NCBI GenBank assembly: GCA_902363665.1
Contig: CABJAW010000022.1
Span: 5,254 to 69,253, forward strand
Length of the DNA stretch: 64,000 nucleotides
Direction: 5' to 3'
Source of the DNA: Lachnospiraceae bacterium
GTDB lineage: Bacteria > Bacillota > Clostridia > Lachnospirales > Lachnospiraceae
Part shown: positions 8,822 through 16,859 of the stretch, one piece after another
How positions within the stretch are numbered: position 1 is the stretch's first letter
Layout of the letters: every line of letters starts with the position of its first letter
Made by a program: the position numbers and the translations under genes
The notes under the pieces: generated by a model
Databases searched by the model: none
Told to the model about the DNA's origin: nothing
What the model saw: only the letters and a program-made list of their open reading frames with translations

Positions 8822-10078
8822 TTGTTAGAGAATGTAAGACTGTCCTTTCAGGGCATCTGGTCGCACAAAATGAGATCGTTTCTGACGATGCTCGGTATCA
8901 TAATCGGTATCGCAGCGATCATTTCAATCGTATCGACGATCAAAGGAACAAACGAGGAGATCAAGAACAGCCTGATCGGAGCCGGAAACAATGCGGTAAA
9001 TATTCAGATCAATCAGCAGGGGTATCCGCTTACGATTTATTCTTCCTCGGATATCCCGTTTGGTATACCGGAAGTGACCGAGGAGACGAAACAGGCGATT
9101 CTGGATCTTGACTCGGTTGAGAACATGACGAGCTACAAGGAGCGTCAGAGTCCGGACAGTATTTTTTATCAAGACAAGGCAATGTCAAGCGGGTGCATCC
9201 GCGGAATTGATACCAGCTATTTTGAGACAGCAGGCTACGTGATCAAAACAGGCCGGAATTTCGTGGATGAGGATTACACGGAGTTCCGCAAGGTGCTGAT
9301 CATCGATACGAATGCAGCGAAAGCACTGTTTGAGGATGAATTCCCGATCGGGAAAACGATCGAGATCGGCAAACAGCCGTATACGGTCATCGGCGTTGCG
9401 GCACAGGCCAATACTTATGAGCCGACGATCACAAACCTGACGCAGTATGACAGCTATGCGAGCAGCAAGATCAGCTATCTGTTCATGCCGAAGACCTGCT
9501 GGCCGATCAGTTACTCCTATGACGAGCCGGAAAATGTAATCGTAAAGGCAATGAGTACAGACGATATGGAAAATGCAGGACAGAGCGCGGAGAAAATCCT
9601 GAATGCGACGATCTCTTCCTCGCAGACCAGTGTAAAATACAAGGCGGACAACCTGCTTGAGCAGGCAAGAAACATGCAGAAGTTAAGTGCAGCGACCAAC
9701 AATCAGCTGATCTGGATCGCAAGTATCTCACTTCTGGTCGGCGGTATCGGTGTTATGAACATCATGCTGGTATCGGTTACCGAACGAACGAGTGAGATCG
9801 GACTGAAAAAAGCGATCGGTGCGAGAAAGAATACGATCCTTGGCCAGTTCCTGACTGAGGCAGCAGTGCTGACAAGCATGGGCGGGATCCTTGGTGTGGC
9901 CGCAGGTATCATTATGGCGCAGGTGATCAGCAGGATTTCCGGTGTCACGGTCGCGATCAGCGTACCGGCGGCGGTGATTGCAGTACTGTTCTCGATGCTG
10001 ATCGGAATTGTCTTCGGACTGCTGCCGTCGATCAAGGCGGCGAACTTAAACCCGATCGACGCATTGCGGAGAGAGTAA
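8822..10078 (+). CDS. MacB/FtsX-type ABC permease
   Basis: 418 residues. An N-terminal membrane helix (MRSFLTMLGIIIGIAAIISI) is followed by a large extracytoplasmic MacB-PCD domain (about 50-270) and three C-terminal FtsX helices. The second of these is preceded by the characteristic ERTSEIGLKKAIGARK loop. This is the standard four-helix topology of MacB-like exporters. The start is a TTG at 8822 preceded by AGAGGAGG. The nearby ATG at 8815 is in another frame and gives only a 98-residue shadow. It completes the operon beginning at 3293. Confidence 0.9.
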   Translation: MLENVRLSFQGIWSHKMRSFLTMLGIIIGIAAIISIVSTIKGTNEEIKNSLIGAGNNAVNIQINQQGYPLTIYSSSDIPFGIPEVTEETKQAILDLDSVENMTSYKERQSPDSIFYQDKAMSSGCIRGIDTSYFETAGYVIKTGRNFVDEDYTEFRKVLIIDTNAAKALFEDEFPIGKTIEIGKQPYTVIGVAAQANTYEPTITNLTQYDSYASSKISYLFMPKTCWPISYSYDEPENVIVKAMSTDDMENAGQSAEKILNATISSSQTSVKYKADNLLEQARNMQKLSAATNNQLIWIASISLLVGGIGVMNIMLVSVTERTSEIGLKKAIGARKNTILGQFLTEAAVLTSMGGILGVAAGIIMAQVISRISGVTVAISVPAAVIAVLFSMLIGIVFGLLPSIKAANLNPIDALRRE

Positions 10079-10101
10079 TGCGTATTCTCCAGATGAAAGT
10101 C

Positions 10102-10132
10102 AAAGCGGATATTCGCAATCCGCTTCGCTGCT
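10102..10132 (-). repeat. Dispersed palindromic repeat, 3' module (minus orientation)
   Basis: Perfect 8-bp arms AAGCGGAT (10103-10110) and ATCCGCTT (10118-10125) with a 7-nt loop, followed by CGCTGCTC. It lies just after the permease gene and before its terminator. Confidence 0.85.
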
Positions 10133-10150
10133 CGATTAAATCATAAAAAA

Positions 10151-10174
10151 GGGGCTTGTCAGATGACAGGCCCT
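10151..10174 (+). terminator. Rho-independent-like terminator after ABC operon, overlapping rpsB promoter
   Basis: Stem GGGCTTGTC/GACAGGCCC with one G-U pair. The TTGTCA of the stem also serves as a plausible -35 box for rpsB, so terminator and promoter overlap. Confidence 0.65.
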
Positions 10175-10185
10175 TATGTTATAAT
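10156..10185 (+). promoter_or_regulatory. Promoter for rpsB-tsf with structured leader
   Basis: TTGTCA-18 nt-TATAAT. The roughly 100-nt leader contains perfect 7-bp arms TTCGGAG (10218-10224) and CTCCGAA (10242-10248). This may be a ribosomal-protein leader, but I cannot match it to a named RNA family. Confidence 0.6.
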
Positions 10186-10289
10186 ACAAAAGTTGCAGAT
10201 TAAACACGTATGTGGATTTCGGAGATGGTGCCGAATGGTTCCTCCGAACATGAGGCATGCGGAAGAAAACAACCAAAAGGAGAAAAGAC

Positions 10290-11033
10290 ATGAGTGTAAT
10301 TTCAATGAAACAGTTACTTGAGGCAGGTGTTCATTTCGGACATCAGACCAGAAGATGGAACCCGAAAATGGCTGAGTACATCTACACAGAGAGAAACGGC
10401 ATCTACATCATCGACCTTCAGAAGTCTGTAGGAAAAGTAGATGAGGCTTACAAGGCAGTTGCTGATATCGCAGCAGACGGCGGCACAATCCTCTTTGTAG
10501 GTACAAAGAAGCAGGCTCAGGATGCAGTACAGACGGAAGCTGAGAGATGCGGTATGTACTACGTAAACGAGAGATGGCTTGGCGGTATGCTGACCAACTT
10601 CAAGACCATCCAGAGCAGAATCAAACGCCTCAAAGATATTGAGACCATGCAGGAAGACGGAACCTTCGACGTACTGCCGAAGAAAGAAGTCATCGCTCTG
10701 AAGAAAGAGATGGAGAAACTGCAGAAGAACCTTGGCGGAATCAAAGATATGAAGAAGATCCCGGACGCAATCTTCGTAGTAGACCCGAAGAAGGAAAGAA
10801 TCTGCGTACAGGAAGCTCATACACTGGGAATCAAACTGATCGGTATCTGCGATACCAACTGTGATCCGGAAGAGCTGGATTATGTGATCCCGGGCAACGA
10901 CGATGCAATCCGTGCTGTAAAACTGATCGTTTCCAAAATGGCAGACGCTGTTATCGAGGCAAAGCAGGGTGCAGAGGAAGAAGTTGCAGAAGTATACGAT
11001 GAGGAAGCTCCGGTAGAGCCGATCGCTGAGTAA
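10290..11033 (+). CDS. rpsB: 30S ribosomal protein S2
   Basis: 247 residues beginning [19 protein letters not shown], the invariant S2 N terminus, with RRWNPKM and the conserved [21 protein letters not shown] and [10 protein letters not shown] blocks. An ATG at 10257 would add 11 basic residues, but the ATG at 10290 has AAAAGGAG immediately upstream and matches the family start. S2 is a structural protein of the small ribosomal subunit. It is followed 22 nt later by tsf, the classic rpsB-tsf operon. Codon use is biased towards a few preferred codons, as in highly expressed genes. Confidence 0.98.
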   Translation: MSVISMKQLLEAGVHFGHQTRRWNPKMAEYIYTERNGIYIIDLQKSVGKVDEAYKAVADIAADGGTILFVGTKKQAQDAVQTEAERCGMYYVNERWLGGMLTNFKTIQSRIKRLKDIETMQEDGTFDVLPKKEVIALKKEMEKLQKNLGGIKDMKKIPDAIFVVDPKKERICVQEAHTLGIKLIGICDTNCDPEELDYVIPGNDDAIRAVKLIVSKMADAVIEAKQGAEEEVAEVYDEEAPVEPIAE

Positions 11034-11055
11034 TCAAAACCAGGAGGAACGAACA

Positions 11056-12132
11056 ATGGCTATCACAGCAGGAATGGTAAAAGAGTTAAGAGAGACAACT
11101 GGCGCTGGTATGATGGACTGCAAAAAAGCCCTGACTGAGACCAACGGTGATATGGAAGCAGCTGTAGAACTTTTGAAGAAGAGCGGTGCAGCTAAAATGG
11201 CAAAGAAAGCTGCAAGAATCGCAGCAGAGGGTATCTGCCGTGTTGCAGCTGACGGAGCAAAGGCTGTTGTAGTAGAAGTTAACTCTGAGACAGACTTCGT
11301 TGCAAAGAATGAAGTATTCCAGGAGTTTGTTCAGGCAGTTGCTGATAAGGCACTGGCATCCGGCAAGAACGGCGGAGCAAACGGTGAGGACGTACAGGCA
11401 CTTCTGGATGATGGTCTGACAGAAGAGTTCGCTGACAAGACTCTGAAGATCGGTGAGAAGCTTTCCTTCAGAAGATTTGAGAAGGCAGAGGGAGACTGCG
11501 TAGCTTCTTATATCCATGGCGGCGGAAGAATCGGTGTTCTGGTAGCAGCGGAAGGTGCATCTGATGATGCAGCAAAAGAGGCTCTTACCAATGTTGCAAT
11601 GCAGATCGCAGCAATGAACCCGCAGTATATCGCAAAAGAGGATATCTCTGCTGAGGAGCTTGCAAAGACAAAAGAGATCACAATTGACAGCGCACTGAAC
11701 GATCCGGCATCTCTTCCGAAGCCGATTCTGAACAGCCTCTTTGCAAAGGCAGTAGAAGGCAACGTATTCAGCGCAGAGGATGCTGCTGCATACGAAGAGC
11801 AGAAGAACAACAAATATCTGTTCAACTTCCTCTCTGAGGCTGCAAAGAAGAGCCTTGCCGAGCTGGCACTGGCTGATAAGGCTGCAATCATTGAGAACAA
11901 AATCTTCAATGGCCTTGTAGAGGGACGTATCTCCAAGCAGCTCAAAGAGATCACTCTTCTTGAGCAGCCGTATGTAAAGGCAGAAGATGGAAAGCAGACC
12001 GTAAAGGCTTACCTTGCATCTGTAAACAAAGACCTGAAGCTGACCAAGATGGTTCGTTTCGAAGTTGGCGAGGGTATGGAGAAGAAAAACGAGGATTTTG
12101 CGGCTGAGGTTGCTGCTCAGATGAACGCTTAA
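11056..12132 (+). CDS. tsf: Translation elongation factor Ts, long form
   Basis: 358 residues starting [26 protein letters not shown], the EF-Ts UBA-like domain, followed by the [10 protein letters not shown] core that interacts with EF-Tu. EF-Ts is the nucleotide-exchange factor for EF-Tu. The protein is longer than the common 280-310 residues. The extra length lies in the C-terminal half (about residues 215-310), where an Ala/Glu/Lys-rich helical insertion sits between the ITIDSAL segment and the [14 protein letters not shown] coiled region. A good AGGAGG site precedes the start, and a strong terminator follows. Confidence 0.97.
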   Translation: MAITAGMVKELRETTGAGMMDCKKALTETNGDMEAAVELLKKSGAAKMAKKAARIAAEGICRVAADGAKAVVVEVNSETDFVAKNEVFQEFVQAVADKALASGKNGGANGEDVQALLDDGLTEEFADKTLKIGEKLSFRRFEKAEGDCVASYIHGGGRIGVLVAAEGASDDAAKEALTNVAMQIAAMNPQYIAKEDISAEELAKTKEITIDSALNDPASLPKPILNSLFAKAVEGNVFSAEDAAAYEEQKNNKYLFNFLSEAAKKSLAELALADKAAIIENKIFNGLVEGRISKQLKEITLLEQPYVKAEDGKQTVKAYLASVNKDLKLTKMVRFEVGEGMEKKNEDFAAEVAAQMNA

Positions 12133-12169
12133 GCGAAGTTTCGATTGTAAACCGAACCAGAATTTATAG

Positions 12170-12232
12170 AGGCTCTGAAAGCCTCATAAACACTTTATTT
12201 TCTAGTGATTATGAGGCTTTCGGAGTCTTTTT
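12170..12232 (+). terminator. Terminator of rpsB-tsf operon
   Basis: Long stem formed by 12171-12189 and 12209-12227 (GCCTCATAA paired with TTATGAGGC, extended on both sides), followed by TTTTTCT. Confidence 0.9.
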
Positions 12233-12417
12233 CTATATTTTTCTAAAAAAGTCCTAAATACCGCCAAGCATCGCTGGAAATCACCAGGAAGTAGCCATGC
12301 AGTGGACAGCAGAGCAATATATCTTATTTCAGGATTGTAGAAAGATTCAGTGTGTTTGCTGCGACAGGATATAATGCATTTCTCCAGTCATAGGAGGCGT
12401 GATTGGAGCGTTGATTG

Positions 12418-12849
12418 CTAAAGGCTTATGGATGTTCGCTGATAATAGGCGTTTATGATATCCTGTAAAGTAATCGTATTCATTTTTTTTTCGGCAGCCT
12501 TTTGAATTTCATTATAAAATCCCTGCAAAGATAATTGAATGTTAATGCCAACACCACATTCTGGATTGGTATGAGTGTCTAAATGAAGCAGTGGTTTCTC
12601 GCCTTCAACTGCTTTATAAATATCCAGCAATGTGATCTGGTCTGCTGGTTTTGAAAGAGAAGGACGGGCATGTCCGGCTACACTGGTCATAAGCCCGGCT
12701 TTTTTTAGTTTTAACATAAGTTGGCGTACAAATCCTGGATTTGTATGGACACTTTCTGCAATTGAGGCACTGGAGAGAGATTTTTCCTGGTTGATAGCAA
12801 TCAGAACCATCACATGAACAGTATCGCTTAATTTCGTTGAATATTTCAT
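12418..12849 (-). CDS. Rrf2-family transcriptional regulator
   Basis: 143 residues starting MKYSTKLSDTVHVMVLIA, with a winged helix (SSASIAESVHTNPGFVRQLMLKLKKAGLM) and the short Rrf2 dimerisation helix. Only one Cys is present (in PECGVG), so the three-Cys iron-sulphur site of IscR-type proteins is absent and another signal is likely. AAGGAG lies just before the ATG. It diverges from the small gene at 13080 across a palindrome-rich region. Base composition is more A+T-rich than in the flanking ribosomal and transporter genes, as for the whole block up to about 16.7 kb. Confidence 0.85.
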   Translation of the reverse strand: MKYSTKLSDTVHVMVLIAINQEKSLSSASIAESVHTNPGFVRQLMLKLKKAGLMTSVAGHARPSLSKPADQITLLDIYKAVEGEKPLLHLDTHTNPECGVGINIQLSLQGFYNEIQKAAEKKMNTITLQDIINAYYQRTSISL

Positions 12850-12937
12850 GATAAAAAACTCCTTGTAGTATTATGATATGATGATTTTGTTTTCACATTT
12901 TTGAGACAAAATATTTTTGGCTTGTCAAAAACATCTC

Positions 12938-13025
12938 AAGTTCTCAACAGTTCTTTTTAATGTGTTGAGAACTTGTACATATTTTCTATTTTGATGATTG
13001 TAAATAATATAATTACAACTATAAT
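12938..13025 (+). promoter_or_regulatory. Promoter/operator A, near-duplicate of region at 14462
   Basis: Perfect 12-bp inverted repeat AAGTTCTCAACA (12938-12949) and TGTTGAGAACTT (12963-12974), then TTGTAA-N9-TTACAA (12998-13018). The palindrome overlaps a TTGTAA-16-TATAAT promoter (-10 at 13020-13025). The arrangement suggests repressor binding sites upstream of the 34-residue gene and the DUF3786 gene. Confidence 0.7.
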
Positions 13026-13079
13026 GAAATTTAAAGGAAAAGTCAACACAGGAATGAAACTTACGGAGGATTGTATAAT

Positions 13080-13184
13080 ATGCTGATCGTAGACAAGTTA
13101 AAAGGAAATTTATACACCAGAATCAAAAAATATATGACCCCCAAAATGTATCAGCTTTATGAAAACACCAAAATCCTTGTATAA
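13080..13184 (+). CDS. Small protein of 34 residues, unknown
   Basis: Reads MLIVDKLKGNLYTRIKKYMT and onward to ENTKILV, then TAA. It has an ACGGAGG site 10 nt or so upstream, directly downstream of promoter A. Lys/Tyr-rich, with no membrane segment. It may be a genuine small protein, a leader peptide or the start of a gene that lost its remainder. I recognise no family. Confidence 0.45.
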   Translation: MLIVDKLKGNLYTRIKKYMTPKMYQLYENTKILV

Positions 13185-13230
13185 ACATTGATTATTACAT
13201 GATACTATAAATGTTCACAAAGGAGAACTT

Positions 13231-13857
13231 ATGGAATACAAAAATCAAACAGAAAATCGTGCATTTCAGGAAATGCTGCAGGCAGCAGTAAAACGGCTGC
13301 AAAATCGTTCCGGAGAGGATATTGCTGCAAAAAGTGGGGCTGTTTTTTATAGCGACCGAAATGTGCTTGAAGTACTGAGTTTTTATGAAACGATTGAAAT
13401 TCAACTCCCTGAGTTTCGCATTAACTCAGACATGGACGAATGGCATTATCTGATATTGCTGCATTATCTGGATATGGCCGATGGCATAGAAGGTTCACAG
13501 AAGCTCATTACTTTTGGTAACCTGAAAGATGGATTGATTCGGGGAACCAAGTTTGACCGGACTGCAGAGCAGAAACTGGAAAAGCTTTTGCAGGACAAAG
13601 AGCCTGAGAAAATTCAGAAAGCATGTACAAGTCTGGGTGCAGAATTCACAGAGACAAAGGCGGATTTGTGTGCTGTTTTTCCAGTTCTGCCAAGATATCC
13701 GGTAACTTTAAAGATATGGTTTGCGGATGAAGAATTTCCTGCATCTGGAAAACTATTTCTTCAAGATCATGCCGATCATTATCTGAGTGTAGAAGATGCA
13801 GTAACAGTCGGAGAAATCTTGCTGCAAAAATTATCGGAAGCATTTTCTTCCCTCTGA
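13231..13857 (+). CDS. DUF3786-family protein
   Basis: 208 residues. The pattern LLHYLDMADG, KLITFGNLKDG, FP(V)LPRYPVTLKIWFADEEFPASGKLFL and YLSVEDAVTVGEILL matches DUF3786 as I remember it. That family is common in anaerobes with corrinoid or carbon-monoxide-dehydrogenase metabolism and has no established biochemical role. It sits downstream of promoter A and the 34-residue gene, with an AAAGGAG site. Its last 79 nt overlap the 3' end of the convergent TetR gene, so transcription of one is antisense to the other. Confidence 0.7.
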   Translation: MEYKNQTENRAFQEMLQAAVKRLQNRSGEDIAAKSGAVFYSDRNVLEVLSFYETIEIQLPEFRINSDMDEWHYLILLHYLDMADGIEGSQKLITFGNLKDGLIRGTKFDRTAEQKLEKLLQDKEPEKIQKACTSLGAEFTETKADLCAVFPVLPRYPVTLKIWFADEEFPASGKLFLQDHADHYLSVEDAVTVGEILLQKLSEAFSSL

Positions 13858-14426
13858 TCATGAATCAGAAAACTTTCCAGTCCGGCTTTGATAAATTTGT
13901 CGATTACTGTCTGAATCTGTTTCCAGTCATTACAGTGATTGCGGAGCATCAGTCTGTTGATGGAAAGGCAGCCATTCATTTGAAAATAAAAAACCGATTC
14001 TGCCTGCTCAAAGGTCAGGAGGCTGTGTGACATAAGCCAGGTCACATAGCCTTCTTTTGTATTTTCTGCTAATTTTTCCAGAAGAATGGGGGCAATTGCA
14101 TCATCCAGAAACAGTGCCCTGTATTGTGATTCCATCTGTATTTTCTGACAGAACGGATAGGAACAGCTTTTTTGATTTAGACAGAATAAATGATCTACAG
14201 TTGTTAACATATCCTGAGTCATATCATTAAAAATATCTGATAATACATCATGGACATCGTAGTAATGAAGATAAAAAGTGCCACGGTTGATTTCAGCATT
14301 TTTGCAGATCTCTGTAACTGTAATTTTCGTAAAACTTTTCTGCTTTAACAATTCTAAGAACGTATCTTTTATGGTTTGCCTGGTATAGCGGGTACGGCGA
14401 TCTTGTTTTCTCGTTTTTTCTGACAT
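13779..14426 (-). CDS. TetR/AcrR-family regulator
   Basis: 215 residues with an N-terminal TetR helix-turn-helix (TRQTIKDTFLELLKQKSFTKITVTEICKNAEINRGTFYLHY). An all-helical ligand domain follows (about 75-195), rich in Cys and aromatic residues. The last 26 residues run into the overlap with the DUF3786 gene. It is transcribed divergently from the CooC-like gene across operator region B, so autoregulation and control of the cooC operon and of promoter A are likely. This is inference from arrangement. The ligand is unknown. Confidence 0.85.
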   Translation of the reverse strand: MSEKTRKQDRRTRYTRQTIKDTFLELLKQKSFTKITVTEICKNAEINRGTFYLHYYDVHDVLSDIFNDMTQDMLTTVDHLFCLNQKSCSYPFCQKIQMESQYRALFLDDAIAPILLEKLAENTKEGYVTWLMSHSLLTFEQAESVFYFQMNGCLSINRLMLRNHCNDWKQIQTVIDKFIKAGLESFLIHDQREENASDNFCSKISPTVTASSTLR

Positions 14427-14461
14427 TATATACTCCTGTATTATTTGGTGTCATATGATTC

Positions 14462-14543
14462 CTCAACAATTTTTCTGATGTGTTGAGTAACCATACAAAT
14501 CTCACAGACTGATTATTGTAATTTATATAGTAACAACTATAAT
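14462..14543 (+). promoter_or_regulatory. Promoter/operator B, near-duplicate of region A
   Basis: Inverted repeat CTCAACA (14462-14468)/TGTTGAG (14481-14487), then TTGTAA-N9-TAACAA (14516-14536) overlapping a TTGTAA-16-TATAAT promoter (-10 at 14538-14543). Sequence, spacing and the following AAAGTCAACA match region A base for base over long stretches. Confidence 0.75.
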
Positions 14544-14594
14544 GAGGTTTAAAGAAAAAGTCAACAGATTGTTCAGAATTTTAGGAGGAAAAAC

Positions 14595-15365
14595 ATGGGA
14601 CATGTAATTGCAGTATCAGGAAAAGGCGGCGTAGGAAAAACAACCCTTTGTGGATTGTTGATCCAGTATTTATGTGAAAGCGGAAAATGTCCGGTCCTGG
14701 CGGTGGATGCAGATGCAAATGCAAATTTGAACGAAGTGCTCGGTGTTGAGCCGGAGATCACACTTGGGGAGTTGAGAGAAGAAATTGAGCGGGCAGGCGT
14801 AGACCCACGATATCAGATTCCCTCCGGTATGACAAAACAGGCATATCTGGAAATGCGTCTTTCTGATGCGATTGCAGAAGAAGACGATTATGATTTGATG
14901 GTAATGGGACGAACCCAGGGACAGGGCTGCTATTGTTTTGTAAATGGTCTTGTGCAGACCCAGGTTCAGAAACTGCAAAGCCATTATCCATATATTGTGG
15001 TTGATAACGAAGCAGGTATGGAACATATCAGCAGAGGAATCCTGCCAATGATGGAAGTTGCTATTCTTGTAAGTGACTGTTCCAGAAGAGGTGTTCAGGC
15101 AGCCGGACGTATTGCAAAGCTGATGAAGGAGTTAAACTTTAAACCACAGAAAACCGGATTAATCGTGAATCGTGTTCCAGATGGAAAACTGGATGCCGGA
15201 ACTCTGGAAGAAATCCGAAATCAGGGATTGGAACTGTTAGGGGTTGTACCACATGATGACCAGGTATATCAGTATGATTGTGATGGAAAGCCGATCATAC
15301 GGCTTCCGAAAGATTCTCCTGTAAGAAGTGCACTGGGAGAAATTGTAAAGAAGTTAGGATTGTGA
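14595..15365 (+). CDS. cooC: CooC-like nickel-insertion ATPase for carbon monoxide dehydrogenase
   Basis: 256 residues of the MinD/SIMIBI class. It has the deviant Walker [10 protein letters not shown] (residues 8-16), the VDADANANLNEVLG switch region, and GRTQGQGCYC whose C112-Y-C114 pair is the metal-binding CxC typical of CooC. The VDNEAGMEH and IVNRVP motifs follow. CooC proteins hydrolyse ATP during nickel insertion into the C-cluster of carbon monoxide dehydrogenase. It lies directly behind promoter B with an AGGAGG site. No dehydrogenase gene is in the window, and the following genes are damaged, so its partner may be elsewhere or lost. Confidence 0.9.
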   Translation: MGHVIAVSGKGGVGKTTLCGLLIQYLCESGKCPVLAVDADANANLNEVLGVEPEITLGELREEIERAGVDPRYQIPSGMTKQAYLEMRLSDAIAEEDDYDLMVMGRTQGQGCYCFVNGLVQTQVQKLQSHYPYIVVDNEAGMEHISRGILPMMEVAILVSDCSRRGVQAAGRIAKLMKELNFKPQKTGLIVNRVPDGKLDAGTLEEIRNQGLELLGVVPHDDQVYQYDCDGKPIIRLPKDSPVRSALGEIVKKLGL

Positions 15366-15450
15366 GTTGGAGGATTGAAAGTATGAAGATTGAGTAAACA
15401 GAAATATTATCTGATTTGGTATAACCAATTGCAAAGAAAGGAAAATCTTC

Positions 15451-16235
15451 ATGAGAAATCATTGGACAGAAATAGAAAAATATTTAGAAGACCAGAATAC
15501 GACATTTCTTTTCATGTAAATACAGACAGTGCCGATTTGATTGGAACGGATACCTTTATAAATAATGAGGTTCGCCTTCGGAAAGGCCCCATCTACCAAT
15601 GCGCGGAATTTGGAGGATTTGGAATCCTGGACGAAATCAATATGGCAAAAAATGATGCAGTTTCTGTACTGCATGCCACACTGGATCATCGGCGCAGAAT
15701 CGATATTCCAGGATATAACAGGATTTTACTTCATCCGGCAACACGATTTATCGGCACGATGAATTATGGTTACGCAGGTACCAGAGAGTTAAATGAAGCA
15801 TTGGTTTCAAGGTTTATGGTAATTGATATGCCTGAAATGGATGAGGATAGTGTCCTTTTTGTATTAAGACAACATTTTCCAGATGGGGAAAAAAGTGCAC
15901 TGAAAACAGTCTGTTCCTCTCTCATGGAGCGACCGGAAAAAAATAAGATTTTAATCGTATTAAGTGATGGAAAACCCTGTGATATGAGCATACAACGACC
16001 AGGAACTCGCCAGCCCAAGATCTATGACGGAGAAGGAGCTGTGAAAGATACTGCATATGAGGTGCGTCGAGCCAGAAATCAGGGAATTTTCGTAATTGGT
16101 ATTTTTGTAGGGAATGAAGAAGAACTCTCCGTGGAAAAGAGAATCTATGGAAAAGATTTTGTATATATTCGTAATATCAGCAATTTTTCCCGTATGGTAG
16201 GTACTTTTTTGCGAAGACAAATTGATATGGAATGA
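15451..16235 (+). pseudogene. Deletion-fused remnant of MoxR/NorQ-type AAA ATPase and VWA (NorD-like) protein
   Basis: The original start is probably the ATG at 15451 (MRNHWTEIEKYLED), preceded by AAAGGAAAA. Its frame closes at 15519. From about 15510 the neighbouring frame encodes the body of a MoxR/NorQ-type ATPase: HVNTDSADLIGTDTF, Walker B ILDEINMAKNDAVSVLHATL and TRFIGTMNYGYAGTRELNEAL. Walker A and about 100 residues are missing. After FPDGEKSALK (about 15905) the chain switches abruptly to the C-terminal part of a VWA protein (ILIVLSDGKPCD, VKDTAYEVRRARNQGIFVIG, FVYIRNISNFSRMVG). So two deletions have fused two adjacent genes. The 281-residue frame from 15390 has a spurious N terminus. 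The product cannot work as an ATPase. Confidence 0.75.
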
Positions 16236-16252
16236 AAATGGGAGGAGTCACT

Positions 16253-16447
16253 ATGAGTAAAATTGAATTTGCCAATTGCCAGGATGTAAGAAATCAGAAA
16301 AAGATACGGGAATTAGATTGTCCACGCTGTCATGAACCGGGAGGCATTGAAGCCTTTGTGAAAGACGGGATACTTGCAGAGGACGGAGTATGTGATAACT
16401 GCGGATATATTCTTCCAGAAGGAACAGAACTGGAGGAAGTGGAGTAA
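16253..16447 (+). CDS. Small zinc-ribbon-like protein
   Basis: 64 residues with two CxxC pairs (DCPRCHEPGG and VCDNCGYILPEG), as expected for a small zinc ribbon. A frame start at 16232 exists, but the ATG at 16253 has GGGAGGAG at the right distance. It lies between the fused MoxR/VWA remnant and the truncated second CooC. The specific role is unknown. It may have been an accessory protein of the former enzyme complex, such as a metal- or electron-carrying factor. Confidence 0.6.
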   Translation: MSKIEFANCQDVRNQKKIRELDCPRCHEPGGIEAFVKDGILAEDGVCDNCGYILPEGTELEEVE

Positions 16448-16469
16448 GAAGTATTTAAGGAGATAACAG

Positions 16470-16646
16470 ATGAAAATTGCTGTAACTGGAAAAGGCGGAG
16501 TAGGGAAAACTACGATATCTGCAGTATTAGCATGGCTGTATGCAGAAGAAGGGAAAAAAGTATTTGCTGTAGATGTGGATCCAGATGCAAATCTTGGACT
16601 TGCACTGGGGTTTTCAGAGGAAGAACCTTTCATCCATGCGTGTTAA
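16470..16646 (+). pseudogene. Truncated second CooC-like ATPase
   Basis: Starts with a proper AAGGAG site and encodes [15 protein letters not shown], a complete Walker A, then [21 protein letters not shown]. It stops at 58 residues where CooC proteins have about 250. Just after, another frame carries AIVLNGMSGGVGGCK then TAA (16646-16705), which looks like the C-terminal end of a different lost gene. The gap between the two thus probably marks a deletion junction. Confidence 0.8.
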
Positions 16647-16690
16647 TTTACAGAAATGCTATAGTACTGAACGGTATGTCAGGCGGTGTG

Positions 16691-16723
16691 GGAGGATGTA
16701 AATAAAATAATTATTTACCTCCT
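16691..16723 (+). terminator. Terminator-like hairpin after the relic locus
   Basis: GGAGG-GTAAATAA pairs with TTATTTAC-CTCC with a 2-nt bulge. There is no long U run. Confidence 0.45.
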
Positions 16724-16806
16724 GCCCGATCGTTGTGCGTGCTCATAAAGAAACTGTATGCGTCCACAGTGTACGGAAAAATGTCCATCATCCGCGGAAA
16801 AAACAG

Positions 16807-16835
16807 TTGACGTACCACGAAAAACGAGTTATAGT
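16807..16835 (+). promoter_or_regulatory. Promoter of the glycine riboswitch transcript
   Basis: TTGACG (16807-16812), 17 nt, TATAGT (16830-16835). Transcription would start about 16842, just upstream of the first aptamer. Confidence 0.8.
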
Positions 16836-16859
16836 ATACGGCAGTGACAGCAAAACGAG

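Noticed and set aside
14670-15026. 118-codon minus-strand frame opposite cooC
   Set aside because: It is an antisense shadow of a gene with intact Walker A and CxC motifs.
15390-15510. N-terminal residues of the frame starting at 15390
   Set aside because: The segment before HVNTDSADLIG has no family similarity. The proper start with a ribosome site is at 15451 in another frame, so this stretch is a by-product of a deletion.
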